Assembly (NCBI GenBank): GCA_003142815.1
Contig: PLNP01000055.1
Location: 164,593 to 228,592, forward strand
Direction of reading: 5' to 3'
DNA length: 64,000 nt
Source of the DNA: Rhodanobacteraceae bacterium
GTDB lineage: Bacteria > Pseudomonadota > Gammaproteobacteria > Xanthomonadales > Rhodanobacteraceae
The position numbers and the translations under genes were made by a program. Below the pieces are notes generated by a model that ran no database searches, had not been told where the DNA came from, and saw only the letters and a list, made by a program, of their open reading frames with translations. Shown piece after piece: positions 28,929 to 39,440 of this stretch. Each line of letters opens with the position of its first letter. Within the stretch, counting starts at the first letter, position 1.

Positions 28929-29885
28929 TCACCCTCTTGGGTGATGCTTTTGGTGCAGGCGCTTCAAGCCTTCCTTCGCGACCAACGTGTAGATTTGTGT
29001 CGTCGACAGCGACCTGTGGCCAAGCATCAGCTGCAACGCGCGCAAATCCGCGCCGTGATTGAGCAGGTGGGTCGCAAACGAATGGCGCAAGACGTGCGGT
29101 GAGATGCGCTTCGCCACGATGCCGGCCGTCTGTGCGTGTTTTTTCACCAGGATCCAGAACATCTGCCGCGTCATCGCGGCGCGCCGGTTGCTGACGAACA
29201 GCGCGTCGCTTTGATCGCCCTTGAGCAGCAGGGGGCGCGCTTCGCCGACATAACGCGTGAGCCAGTGCGCGGCTTCATCGCCGAGCGGGACCAAGCGTTC
29301 CTTACCGCCCTTGCCGACCACGCGCAGCACGCCCTGGCGCAGGTTCACCTGCGCCGCGGTAATGCCGACCAGCTCGCTGACACGAAGACCGGTCGCGTAC
29401 ATGAGTTCGAGCATCGCCCGATCGCGCTGGCCGAGCGCGGTGTCGGGCGGCGCGCGCAGCAGGCCTTCTATTTCGTTTTCCGACAACGCCTTGGGCAGGC
29501 TGCGCGGCAGCTTCGGCGCATCCACCAAAAGCGTCGGATCGGCGTCCAGCCGGCCTTCACGCACCAATAGCCGATAGAAATGGCGCAGGGTCGACAACAG
29601 GCGCGCGTTCGATCGCGCTTGGTAGCCCTTGCCACTCGCGCCACCGCGGACGCTGCGTTCGCCGAGATAGCGCTGCAGTGATTCGCGACTGCAGCCGCCA
29701 AGCGAACTGCCACGCCCGCCCAGCCAGCGCGAAAAACCTTCGAGGTCGAGCCGATAACTGGCGAGCGTGTTGTCGGCGAGGCCGAGCTCGGACCATGCGC
29801 GTTCGATGAAGGCGGCGATCGACGCGGCATCCGCTTGTGGAATATCGATGCGTTTCCCGCTTGCCCCTTGTGTGCCTTGCACCAT
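28929..29885 (-). CDS. xerD: Tyrosine recombinase XerD
   Basis: MLELMYATGLRVSELVGI, HVLRHSFATHLLNHGADLRALQLMLGHRSLSTTQIYT; adjacent to dsbC as in other gammaproteobacteria; ATG at 29885. Confidence 0.93.
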   Translation of the reverse strand: MVQGTQGASGKRIDIPQADAASIAAFIERAWSELGLADNTLASYRLDLEGFSRWLGGRGSSLGGCSRESLQRYLGERSVRGGASGKGYQARSNARLLSTLRHFYRLLVREGRLDADPTLLVDAPKLPRSLPKALSENEIEGLLRAPPDTALGQRDRAMLELMYATGLRVSELVGITAAQVNLRQGVLRVVGKGGKERLVPLGDEAAHWLTRYVGEARPLLLKGDQSDALFVSNRRAAMTRQMFWILVKKHAQTAGIVAKRISPHVLRHSFATHLLNHGADLRALQLMLGHRSLSTTQIYTLVAKEGLKRLHQKHHPRG

Positions 29886-30050
29886 GTCTCCTCGCGCGCA
29901 CCTCTCCTTCCGCGCCGGCGCGCCCGTCCCGTTCTCCCCGCGCGGGTCGGGACGACCTGGCGTGCGCCCAACCTTCGGTGCTTCAGACGAACCCTGCATG
30001 AGGGGGAGACATCCACGACCACTACGCGCTTGCACGAACGAGCCTAAACC

Positions 30051-30515
30051 GTGACGCTAACTGCTGTCACCGACTTTCGGCCGCCGATGCCGCCCTCGAA
30101 CCCTGCTTCACTCTGGTTGCGCGTCGCCGCCGCCCTCTACGACCTGTTCCCGCTGATCGCGCTATGGATGTTGACCGCGGGGCTGATGTTGCTGGCGGTG
30201 CATGGCAACGTCGACGTCGCCCATCCGCCGCTGGCCTACCGGGTAGCGCTGCGTCTCGCGCTGCTTGCGGTCAGCGCCGCCTATTTCGTCGTTTCGTGGA
30301 GCCGGGGTGGCCAGACCATCGGCATGCGCGCATGGCGGCTGCGCGTGGTTGCCACCGATGGCGGCCGCTTGCCGTGGCCGCGCGCACTGCTGCGCTTTGT
30401 GGTCGCTGTCGCCTCGCTGGCCGCACTTGGCCTCGGTTTCATCTGGTGCCTGTTCGATCGCGAAAGGCGTGGCTGGCACGACATCGCGACGCAGAGCTGC
30501 CTGGTGCGATTGTGA
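30051..30515 (+). CDS. RDD family membrane protein
   Basis: WLRVAAALYDLFPLIALWM...GQTIGMRAWRLRVV...FDRERRGWHDIATQSCLV. Confidence 0.85.
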   Translation: MTLTAVTDFRPPMPPSNPASLWLRVAAALYDLFPLIALWMLTAGLMLLAVHGNVDVAHPPLAYRVALRLALLAVSAAYFVVSWSRGGQTIGMRAWRLRVVATDGGRLPWPRALLRFVVAVASLAALGLGFIWCLFDRERRGWHDIATQSCLVRL

Positions 30516-30640
30516 TAGCGCTTCCCGCCCGAGCCGGCGGCGCAGGAAAGATGTGGTCAGCCGCGATGTCGGTTGCAACAGATTCGGTTTCGGGCCAACG
30601 TCGCGCAACGGGCGTTGGCGCCCGACTCGCGCAGGGCGTC

Positions 30641-31105
30641 TTACGCCGCCAATGCGCGCGCCACCATGTCCTCGATCACGTCGAGGTCGGGGATGATCGC
30701 GCGATCGTCGCGAACCAGCACTTCGGCGCGGATGCTGGGCGCGTGCTGGTGCTCGTCGGAGGTCGGAATCAACGAGTCTTGGGTGATTGTGGTCAAGCGC
30801 GGGAAGCCCTGCGCGAGCAGCGCGATGAACGGCATGGCGGCGTTGCCGCCGAGCGCCTTGAGCACGGCGACGCGTGCATTGGTGCGACTTTCGTCGTCGA
30901 GTCGACCGATCAGCATCGGGAACGAGAATAACGGCAAGCGCCAGCCACGCCAGGAAAGTCGACCGAGCAACCACGCCGGAGCGTTGGCGATCTGTTCGGG
31001 CTGCGTGTAGCTGATGACCTCGGCAACCGTCGCGTTCGGCAACAACACGCGCCCATCAGTCACGGGGACCATGACACCTCGGATTTCGCGCGGTAGTTCG
31101 ATCAT
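30641..31105 (-). CDS. CheW-like protein (ChpC-like)
   Basis: CheW-type fold motifs; ATG at 31105; next to the cheB/chpA genes. Confidence 0.75.
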   Translation of the reverse strand: MIELPREIRGVMVPVTDGRVLLPNATVAEVISYTQPEQIANAPAWLLGRLSWRGWRLPLFSFPMLIGRLDDESRTNARVAVLKALGGNAAMPFIALLAQGFPRLTTITQDSLIPTSDEHQHAPSIRAEVLVRDDRAIIPDLDVIEDMVARALAA

Positions 31106-31202
31106 CGTTGTGCTCTTTTTGTCGATTGCCTGCGATGCAACCGCGCTGCACCGATGTTCCCATTCTGATCCTGCGCTAGGCGCGGGAGCGTTTTCGTGAC
31201 GT

Positions 31203-33038
31203 TCAGCCTGCCAGCAATTTTTCCGCAAGTTCCTGCGGAGAACCGAGGAAACTCACAACACCCGCCTCGCAGACTCCATCGATCATCGTGCTGACCACAC
31301 TGGTGTCCTGCCGCTGCGCGTAGACCAGGCCGCCCTTCGCGGCGAGATAGCGGCAGCCTTCGACCGCGTCGTCGGTCATGCCCGAGAAAATGATCGCGCC
31401 GGCATGGCTGCCGAAGCGATCGGCGGCGTCGTGCAGCACGCGATCGATGGATGGGCTGAATGCAGCCTCCTCGGTATCACGTTCCAGCACGACGACGCCT
31501 TGTGCATCGACCAGCAGACGCTTCGCATTCGGCACGACGACGACCTCGCCGTGGCCGACGCGCGCGCCGTGGATCGGCAGGCGCACGGTCAGCGCCGTGG
31601 CCTGGGCGAGTTGTTTGGCCATCATGTCGACGAATTCATCGCCAAGGTGCTGCGCGAGCAGAAACAGCGCGGGGTAGTCGCGCGGCAGCGCGGCGAGGAA
31701 TTCGCGCACGGCTTCGGGGCCTCCAATCGAGGCTCCGAGCACCCAGACGTGACGCACCTTCGGCTGCACCGCGTCCGGATCAAGCCAATTCTCGCGGCTC
31801 GCCACTTCCACCGACGTCGGCGCGACGGCTTCTTCGAGCGGGATCAGTTCGAGCGAAAGGCCTTGCGGCACCTCGAACGGATGCGCCGCATTGGCGTCCA
31901 CGTCCGGCGCGAGGAATTCTTCGGCACGCAATTTCTCGATGCCGAACGCCGGCAAGCCCTCAGGCACAGGCGGCAGCGCCGTGACGTCGTCAATCACATC
32001 TTCGAGTGTCCACTCGTTGCTCGCGAACGCGACGCCCAGCACCGCCATATCCGCTGCCGTGCTGATCGGCGCTGCGGCCGGCGCCTCGGCCGGGCTCGCC
32101 GCGTCGCTGAGATCGAGATCAAGATGCAGATCGGTGCCACCTTCGAAATCGAAGGCGGATGCGTCCGTACTGGCGGCGATCGAATCGAAATCGAGCACAT
32201 CAACGTCGAGATCGGGTTCCGCGAAATGGTCCGCAGCCGCGGGCAACGGCGGCGGCGTAAAGCTGTTGGACGCGTCGTCATCGAAATCGAGCGCGAACCC
32301 GTCGAAGTCGGAAAGCTCCACGGCATCGATCGCGTGGTTTTCTGTATTTGGCGCGTCGTCGCGCGTGGCCAGCGTCGCCAGATCGTCGAGCGCGCTCCAT
32401 GGCGGCGCGGCCGACAACAGATGCGGCCCGTCGATCAGTGCATCGAGATCGCTCATATCGACCGGGGCGCCCGCAAGCTCCGCTGGCGACGCGGCGAATG
32501 ACGAACCCGTGTCGCCACCCGCGGCCAGATGTGCGGCGCCCGCGCCGGTGCCGGCGTCGACTGCGACCGCAGCGATTGCGGCCAACTCCGCGCCAGTCTC
32601 CGCGGACTGGGCATCGTCGTGTGGCGCAGGCGATGCGGTGTTCGCCGCGATCGGTGTGGGGACAGCTTGCGCGCCCGCCGGACGCGGCGGATCGGTATCG
32701 CTGTCACCGAGGATCTTTGCGGCGAGGTGGCGCATCCAGCGCGCCTGGTCCCAGCCGGTCAATCCGCCGGAGACTTCGTCGTCGTTGAAGACGACGCGAT
32801 AGCGTGCGTCGTCGAGCAGGCTGTAGACCTCGTCAAGGTCCGCATCGTTCTGCGCATCGAGGTTGACCACCACGACGTTCGCGTGAGAGCGCGCGAGCGC
32901 GTCACAATCGAGCGCATGTAGCGTCGCCTCATACACGATCGGCGTGCCGAGCGAGGCCATCGATTCGCGCAGTCGGTCGCCGAACTCGCCCTCGCCGCAG
33001 AGCAGCGCAACGGCAATGCCTGAATCAGGACTAGCCAC
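31203..33038 (-). CDS. CheB-type methylesterase with long acidic linker (ChpB-like)
   Basis: GTG at 33038 overlapping the chpA stop; C-terminal CheB domain VWVLGASIGGPEAVREFLAALPRDYPALFLLAQHLGDEF...IIFSGMTDDAVEG. Confidence 0.85.
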   Translation of the reverse strand: MASPDSGIAVALLCGEGEFGDRLRESMASLGTPIVYEATLHALDCDALARSHANVVVVNLDAQNDADLDEVYSLLDDARYRVVFNDDEVSGGLTGWDQARWMRHLAAKILGDSDTDPPRPAGAQAVPTPIAANTASPAPHDDAQSAETGAELAAIAAVAVDAGTGAGAAHLAAGGDTGSSFAASPAELAGAPVDMSDLDALIDGPHLLSAAPPWSALDDLATLATRDDAPNTENHAIDAVELSDFDGFALDFDDDASNSFTPPPLPAAADHFAEPDLDVDVLDFDSIAASTDASAFDFEGGTDLHLDLDLSDAASPAEAPAAAPISTAADMAVLGVAFASNEWTLEDVIDDVTALPPVPEGLPAFGIEKLRAEEFLAPDVDANAAHPFEVPQGLSLELIPLEEAVAPTSVEVASRENWLDPDAVQPKVRHVWVLGASIGGPEAVREFLAALPRDYPALFLLAQHLGDEFVDMMAKQLAQATALTVRLPIHGARVGHGEVVVVPNAKRLLVDAQGVVVLERDTEEAAFSPSIDRVLHDAADRFGSHAGAIIFSGMTDDAVEGCRYLAAKGGLVYAQRQDTSVVSTMIDGVCEAGVVSFLGSPQELAEKLLAG

Positions 33039-36000
33039 GCTCGCGCCCCAGTACTTCCTGGATTTGCCGCAACAGGTCTTCTTCCTGATAGGGCTTGCCG
33101 AGGTAGCGTTCGACGCCGATTTCAAGCGCGCGCTGGCGATGTTTCTCGCCGGTGCGGGAAGTGATCATGATGATCGGCACATGGCGCATGCGCGAATCGT
33201 TGCGCATGTAGGTGGCCAGTTCGTAGCCGTCCATGCGCGGCATTTCGATGTCGAGCAACATCAGGTCGGGCACGTTGTCCTGGAGTTTTTCCAGCGCGTC
33301 GAGACCGTCCTTCGCGGTGATCACCCCGAAATCGGCGCGTTCGAGCACGCGCGTGGTGACCTTGCGCATCGTGATCGAGTCGTCGACGACCATGACCAGC
33401 GGCTTCAGCCGGACTTTCGGCGCATGGTCGACTTCCGCCGCCATGTATGCCGGCATTTGCTCGTCGGCGCCGGCGTCAATGCGCGCACGCATGGCGAGCA
33501 GCCGGCGCGCCAGCGGCGCGAAGTCGAGAATGATCACAACCGAGCCGTCGCCCATGATCGTCGCACCGAAGATGCCCGGCACCGAACTCACCTGTGGCCC
33601 GACCGACTTGACCACGATTTCGCGTGAACCGACGACACCGTCGATACGCACTGCGGCGCGCTGGTCGCCGCTACGCGTCATCAGCAGAGGTACTTGCGTG
33701 TCATCGCTGGTGCGCGCGCGCTGGACCCCGAGCAGTTGCGCGAGATCGTAGATATTGAATTCTTCGCCGGCGTAGCTGTGTTTCGGATTACCTGCGGCAA
33801 AGCGGCGCTCAAGGTCGTCGCTTGCGATACGGGCGACGCCCTGCACGGAGGACATCGGAATCGCGTAGCTGTTTTCGCCAAGCTTGACCAGGATCGCCTG
33901 GGTCACCGCGAGCGTGAACGGCAGGCGGATCGTGAAGACCGCGCCCTTGCCCGGCGTCGAATCGATGACCAGCGAGCCGCCGAGCTGCTTGATCTCGTTG
34001 TGGACGACGTCCATGCCCACGCCGCGGCCAGCGAGCTGGGTCAACTGCTCGGCGGTCGAAAAACCGGTTTCGAGAACGAAACCGTAGAGGTCGCGATCGG
34101 AAAGCTGGACATCGGGTTTGAGCAGGCCGCGTTCGATCGCCTGGCGACGGATCGCTTCGCGATCCATGCCGCGGCCGTCGTCGGAGACACGCAACACGAC
34201 TTCCGTCGCTTCGCGGCTGACCACGATATTGACCGTGCCTTCGGCCGGTTTGCCAGCCGCAACGCGGTCTGCGGGCTTCTCGATGCCGTGCGCAAGCGCG
34301 TTGCGCAACATATGTTCGAACGGCGCCTTCATGCGTTCGAGCAGGTTGCGATCCATTTCGCCGTGCGCGCCATCGACCTTGAGCTGGGCGCGTTTGCCCA
34401 GTTCCTGTGCGGCTTGGCGCAGCGTGCGGCGCAGGTTCGGAACCAATGAATCGAAGGGCACCATGCGCGTACGCATGAGGCCTTCCTGCAGATCGGAATT
34501 GACCCGTTGCTGTTGCAACAACAGCGTCTCGGACTGACGCGTCTGGTCGTCGAGCAAGCTCTGGATCGAGACCAGATCCGAGACCGACTCGCCGAGTGCG
34601 CGCGACAACTGCTGCAATTGCGAGAAGCGGTCGAGTTCGAGTGGATCGAATGCGCCGATGCCGGTGTCGTGCTGCTCACGCTGGTAGCGCGCGATGATCT
34701 GCGCCTCGGTTTCGATTTCGAGCTTGCGCAGCTGGTCGCGCAGGCGGCTGACGGTCTGGTCGAACTCGACGAGGTTGAAGCGGAACGTCGAGATCTGCTG
34801 TTCGAGACGCGAACGATAGATCGAGACCTCACCCGCGTAGTTCACCAGCGAGTCGAGGAGATCCGAACGCACGCGGATCATTTCCTGCGGCGCGTGCGGC
34901 GCTTCCTCCTTGTCCATCGCCGTGAGATGGCGCCGCGGCGGTCGTGGCGCGCTCGGCGCATCCGCCGCTGCAACTGGCGCTGCGCCGGCATCCAACGACA
35001 CTGGCGCTGGCACGATATCGACGGGCTGCACATGCGCAGCCTCTGCGCCGGCAATCTCCTCGCCCGCGACCAGACTTTCGAAGCGCGCAATCGCATGGAC
35101 AGGCATCGCGATCGCGTGCCGGTGTGCGACGCGCTGAACGAGGACATGCAGGCGATCGAAGCCGCGCTCGAGCGATTCGACCGCGACGCGGTTCATCGCG
35201 AGATCGCCGTCACTGATCGCGTCGACCAGCGACTCCATCGCATGGCTGAGGTCGCCGATCGGGGCCAGGTTCGCCATGCGTGCACCGCCCTTGAGCGTAT
35301 GCAAATCGCGCTGCAGGTCGACGATGAACGAACGCTCGTGTGGCGCCTCGCGCAAACTCGCCATGACCGAGTCGGAATGATCGAGGATGTCGGCGCCTTC
35401 CTGCGCGAAGATATCCAGCAGGTCGTCATCGACATCGGCGACTTCGAGCGGGCCGTCCGGTTGCGGATCATCCTGGATCGGCGGCGCTTCCTTGCCACTC
35501 AGCAAGGCCGCCGGCGGCGCAGGCGGCTGTTCGACGATGGTTGCGGTCCGCGCCGCTGCGGCGATTTCGGCGTGCGACTCGACTTCGCTTGAAACCGGAG
35601 CGAGGGGTTCCGGTTGTGTTGGTTCGACCAGCTTGCGCGAAGCCGCGTCGGCTGCGCGGGCGTGTTCGTCGGTCGCTCCGAACAGGTTCTTCCAGGAATC
35701 GGCCTCCGCGGCCGGCACGATCTCATGATCGGAATCCATCACGGCCGGTTCGTCGGCATGCGCGGCATCGACGTGGTCGAGCGTTTCGCGCACCGTTTCG
35801 TCGAGTGACGGAGCGCCGTGCATCGCCTCGGACGTGCTGTCTTGTGCAACTGCCGGCACCTCGTCGGGCTGGCTCGGCGCCCATGTCGCCGATTTGTCGA
35901 ACGCGGCGAGCGACGCGGCCAAATCCTCTGGAATCGGCGCATCGGTGTAATGGCCACGCACCGCGTTGGTACCGCCTGCTTCCTGGAGCCATGCGCCGGT

Positions 36001-39000
36001 ATGGTCGGCATCGGTCGGCACGGGTTCGGTCTCTGCGGCAGCCTCGATATCCGTCGGCGTTGCAGGTAGCGGGGACTGGCCCGTCGGCGCGGCGGTCGCG
36101 CTTGTCGATTGCGCATGGGCGTCGCTAGCGGTCGCCGTTGAGGTGACGGGTTTCGCCCCCGCATCCTGTTCCGCGACCGGCTCCAGCACCGGTGCGCTGT
36201 ACAACGGAAACGAAAATTCTGGCTCCGGCAGCGCATCGCGCAGTGCGGTCACGCGCGCTGCGAGTGCGGAGGAATCTGGCAACTCGGGTGTGCGCGCTTC
36301 CAGGCGACGCATCACTTCTCGGGTGAGCGCGGCGGTTTCGCGCAACGCATTTATCCCGGCGGCATCCGGCGCGGCGGCTACGCCACGCAGACGCTTGACG
36401 TAACTTTCGAGCGGTGCGAGCACATGGCCGATGACCGGAATGTCGACCATCGCGATCGCGCCGTGCAACGTGTGCGCGGCGCGCAACAAGGCTTCGCTGG
36501 CGACGACCGGCGTCGGTTCGCAGCGCGTGAGATAGTCGTCGATGACGCTGAGGTGAGCAGCGACTTCACTTTGCAGGATGTCGAACAGAACCGGGTCGAT
36601 GTTCGGCAACGGCCCGGCGACGAGTTCCCGTGGCAATGTGCCGAAATCGGCGTCGCCAACCAGGTTGTATGCATTGCGAATGTCACCGCTGAAGGCGGGG
36701 ATTTGGCGCGCGGCGGCCGGCACGCGGCGGCGCACCGTGCGCCGCACAGTGCGCGTGGCTGCGCTGCGCTCGGGTACCCGGGCTTCCTCGCCAGCCGCAA
36801 GACGATCGGCGGTATCCGTCATGCCGTCCAGGTTGGCGTCCGCCACCTTCTCACCGCGCAATGCGCCGAGCAGGGCCGGAATCGCGGCAACCGCGTGATC
36901 GACCAGTGCGACAACTGCGTTGCTCGGCTGGACGCTGCGATCGAGCACCCGATTGAGCAGGCTTTCGATCTTCCAGCTGAATTCACCGAGTACCAGCGCA
37001 CCGACCAGTCGCCCCGAGCCTTTCAGGGTGTGGAACGAACGCCGGATCGCCTTGAGTTCGTCGAGATTTTCAACATCGCGCTTCCAGACCGGCAATTGAT
37101 TGCGCAGGTTCGCGATCTCGTCTTCGACTTCCTCGATGAAGACATCGCGGATGTCGTCGTCGATCTCGTCGCCGCCCGATTGCTGGAAACCCGCGAGCAG
37201 GTGTCCCTCGGACGCGACCGGCTCTTCGACTTCCTCCTCGACTTCGATCCAGTCGGCGTCATCCGCGCTACTGGTTTCGGCAAGGTTCAATCCGGTTAGA
37301 TCGTGACCGACCGGTTCCGACGTGCGCGTTTCGCCGACGATCAGGTCGTTGAGATCGTGACCGGGCAGGACTTCGATCGTCGGCAGACCGTGATCCAATG
37401 CATCGCCATGCGCGGCCGCGTGGACGTCGGCGTGCTGCGGCGGCGCGTGCTCCATCGCAGGCACGTGCGCCGCTGCATCCGCGTCGTGGCTGGTAAGAAC
37501 GAGAGCGCTGGCCGCGGCGTCGAATGCATGTGCAGGAGCGGGCGACTCCGTGGACCCCGCATGCGGCGCGGACGTGATTGCTGGTGTCGAAGCCGCCGCG
37601 TCGAGCGGCTCGGCAATCGCTTTCGGCGGCAAAGGCCAATAGCCGAGCCCGGCGAGACTCTCGCGCGCGATATCGAGAATCTTTTCGCGATTGCGGCGTT
37701 GCTCGCGCGTCGCTTCGAGGTAGTACTCGATCGCGGCGAGCGCATCGGCGAGCTGGTCCATCTGTTCGGCGGTCGGCACACGGTGATGCACGATTAATTC
37801 AACTTCGACGAAACGCACGATCGCGGTCATCAACTCGGCGGCATCAGCCAGCCCGAGTACGCGCAGCGCACCCGCGATTTCCTCGAGCAGGCGTGGTATC
37901 TGCACGACGCGACCGTGGTCCCACGGCGACTCGATGAACGCGATGACGTCCTGCTTGGCCTGCTGGATATTGACCGCGGCCTCGCGCATCAACGCGTCGA
38001 GAATCTTGCGCACCTCTGCCTGCGGAAGTTCGAGCGCACCACTGGTTTGTGCTTCGCTTTCGTTGCTCGCGCCAAGGCGTTCGATATGATCGTCGAGCGA
38101 CGCTTCGACATACAGCAATGCACCGGCGACATCGAGCAGCGCGCCCTCATCGAACGGGCGCTGCCGCCGTGCCATTTCGTCGATGACGATGCGTTGCTCG
38201 CCGACGACCCGGCGCGGCACGCCGAGACCGAGCATGCCGAGCGTATCGCCGACGCGATCGAGCACCTCGGCCTGGCCTGCCAGTTCGGCCGGGTCGGCAT
38301 TGGTGCCACGCAGAAAAATATCAAGCGATTCCTTGACGCGCAGCAAGTCGTCCTTGATCGCGGCCGACACGGTGTCGAGCAGGTTCTTGTTGCGCCCCGT
38401 CATGGAACCCTGTGCGTGCTGCAGTTCGTTCGCGGTCGGCAGCAGTGTATCGAGCTGATACGCGCTGCGGATTGCGCTGCTGCGCGCCCCGTGATCGGAC
38501 GAATGGGCGACGTAATAAAGGAGATTCTTGGTCAGCTCGCGTGACGGTGTGGTACTGAAAGCCGCTTCTCCGCTGGTCGCAAAACGATGGATTTCGCGAT
38601 CGACGCGGCCAAACAGAAGCTTCACCGCGACACTGGCGTCGAGGCCACCGTTCTCCACCGCATTGATCACGCCCGCCGCGATCCACCACAGGCGACGCGT
38701 GGTGGCGTCATGCGAAATCGCGCGCAGGCGGTCAAGTACATCGATCAGGCGGCGTAGATGCTCGGCGGCGCCCTCGTCACGAAACCATTTCAGCAACGCC
38801 GCCTGGTAACCCAGGCGCAGGCGCAACGCCCGAGCGCGCAGATCACCGGCGGCAAGCGGCGCGGCACTGCCCGCGGCATCCGGCGGCAGCGGAAGTTCAA
38901 GATCGGGGGCGAACAGCGCCGATTCGGTCAGCAGGTTCTCGCCGCGGCACGCGCGCAAATCGTTGAGCAGCGGCAGCAGAACGATCGGGATGTCCTTGTG

Positions 39001-39333
39001 CCCGCTCTGCAGTCGCTCCAGGTAGTCGGGCAGCTGGACCATGCCGCGCATGAGCACGGAATAGCCCTCGTCGCGTTGGCGGATCGTGTCGTCGACCAGG
39101 CCGTTGGCCAGTCGCTCCATGTTTTCCACGACCATCGCCGCGCCGTAGAGCTCAACCATGCGCAAGGTGCCCTGCACCTGATGCAGATGGGCGACGCAAT
39201 CGCGCATCGGCGCGAGATTGCCCGGATCCTCGACATAGGCTTCCAGCGAGCCGCGCGCCTGCGCGAGCGTCGCGTCGAGCGCCGGCTTGACCCAGTTGAG
39301 GGCGGTGAAATCGCCGTCGTCGTGCAGTTTCAT
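33031..39333 (-). CDS. chpA: Chemotaxis hybrid histidine kinase ChpA/PilL with several Hpt domains and a C-terminal receiver
   Basis: 2100 aa; Hpt-like HLHQVQGTLRMVE, SFHTLKGSGRLVG, AAHTLHGAIAMVD, DLHTLKGGARMAN; CheA HATPase (GMDREAIRRQA, GRGVGMDVV); CheW; REC VMVVDDSITMRKVTTRVLE. Confidence 0.95.
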   Translation of the reverse strand: MKLHDDGDFTALNWVKPALDATLAQARGSLEAYVEDPGNLAPMRDCVAHLHQVQGTLRMVELYGAAMVVENMERLANGLVDDTIRQRDEGYSVLMRGMVQLPDYLERLQSGHKDIPIVLLPLLNDLRACRGENLLTESALFAPDLELPLPPDAAGSAAPLAAGDLRARALRLRLGYQAALLKWFRDEGAAEHLRRLIDVLDRLRAISHDATTRRLWWIAAGVINAVENGGLDASVAVKLLFGRVDREIHRFATSGEAAFSTTPSRELTKNLLYYVAHSSDHGARSSAIRSAYQLDTLLPTANELQHAQGSMTGRNKNLLDTVSAAIKDDLLRVKESLDIFLRGTNADPAELAGQAEVLDRVGDTLGMLGLGVPRRVVGEQRIVIDEMARRQRPFDEGALLDVAGALLYVEASLDDHIERLGASNESEAQTSGALELPQAEVRKILDALMREAAVNIQQAKQDVIAFIESPWDHGRVVQIPRLLEEIAGALRVLGLADAAELMTAIVRFVEVELIVHHRVPTAEQMDQLADALAAIEYYLEATREQRRNREKILDIARESLAGLGYWPLPPKAIAEPLDAAASTPAITSAPHAGSTESPAPAHAFDAAASALVLTSHDADAAAHVPAMEHAPPQHADVHAAAHGDALDHGLPTIEVLPGHDLNDLIVGETRTSEPVGHDLTGLNLAETSSADDADWIEVEEEVEEPVASEGHLLAGFQQSGGDEIDDDIRDVFIEEVEDEIANLRNQLPVWKRDVENLDELKAIRRSFHTLKGSGRLVGALVLGEFSWKIESLLNRVLDRSVQPSNAVVALVDHAVAAIPALLGALRGEKVADANLDGMTDTADRLAAGEEARVPERSAATRTVRRTVRRRVPAAARQIPAFSGDIRNAYNLVGDADFGTLPRELVAGPLPNIDPVLFDILQSEVAAHLSVIDDYLTRCEPTPVVASEALLRAAHTLHGAIAMVDIPVIGHVLAPLESYVKRLRGVAAAPDAAGINALRETAALTREVMRRLEARTPELPDSSALAARVTALRDALPEPEFSFPLYSAPVLEPVAEQDAGAKPVTSTATASDAHAQSTSATAAPTGQSPLPATPTDIEAAAETEPVPTDADHTGAWLQEAGGTNAVRGHYTDAPIPEDLAASLAAFDKSATWAPSQPDEVPAVAQDSTSEAMHGAPSLDETVRETLDHVDAAHADEPAVMDSDHEIVPAAEADSWKNLFGATDEHARAADAASRKLVEPTQPEPLAPVSSEVESHAEIAAAARTATIVEQPPAPPAALLSGKEAPPIQDDPQPDGPLEVADVDDDLLDIFAQEGADILDHSDSVMASLREAPHERSFIVDLQRDLHTLKGGARMANLAPIGDLSHAMESLVDAISDGDLAMNRVAVESLERGFDRLHVLVQRVAHRHAIAMPVHAIARFESLVAGEEIAGAEAAHVQPVDIVPAPVSLDAGAAPVAAADAPSAPRPPRRHLTAMDKEEAPHAPQEMIRVRSDLLDSLVNYAGEVSIYRSRLEQQISTFRFNLVEFDQTVSRLRDQLRKLEIETEAQIIARYQREQHDTGIGAFDPLELDRFSQLQQLSRALGESVSDLVSIQSLLDDQTRQSETLLLQQQRVNSDLQEGLMRTRMVPFDSLVPNLRRTLRQAAQELGKRAQLKVDGAHGEMDRNLLERMKAPFEHMLRNALAHGIEKPADRVAAGKPAEGTVNIVVSREATEVVLRVSDDGRGMDREAIRRQAIERGLLKPDVQLSDRDLYGFVLETGFSTAEQLTQLAGRGVGMDVVHNEIKQLGGSLVIDSTPGKGAVFTIRLPFTLAVTQAILVKLGENSYAIPMSSVQGVARIASDDLERRFAAGNPKHSYAGEEFNIYDLAQLLGVQRARTSDDTQVPLLMTRSGDQRAAVRIDGVVGSREIVVKSVGPQVSSVPGIFGATIMGDGSVVIILDFAPLARRLLAMRARIDAGADEQMPAYMAAEVDHAPKVRLKPLVMVVDDSITMRKVTTRVLERADFGVITAKDGLDALEKLQDNVPDLMLLDIEMPRMDGYELATYMRNDSRMRHVPIIMITSRTGEKHRQRALEIGVERYLGKPYQEEDLLRQIQEVLGRERG

Positions 39334-39440
39334 GCGACTAACCTCGACTCAGACGGCCGGCGGGGTCCGCGCGGTCGACGCGATGCGCGGCCACGCCGGA
39401 AGCATTCATGGTTTGCGGACAACGCTTCATGCGCGTCGTT

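Noticed and set aside
28681-28944. 87-aa ORF with duplicated peptide PALRILRRAF(S/G)RARDARRHRVNAR
   Set aside because: The peptide duplication simply reflects the 74-bp DNA repeat; no start/RBS support and it overlaps xerD antisense.
28929-29885. Tyrosine recombinase as sign of a genomic island or integron
   Set aside because: Sequence and xerD-dsbC linkage fit chromosomal XerD; no attachment-site duplication or other mobility genes nearby.
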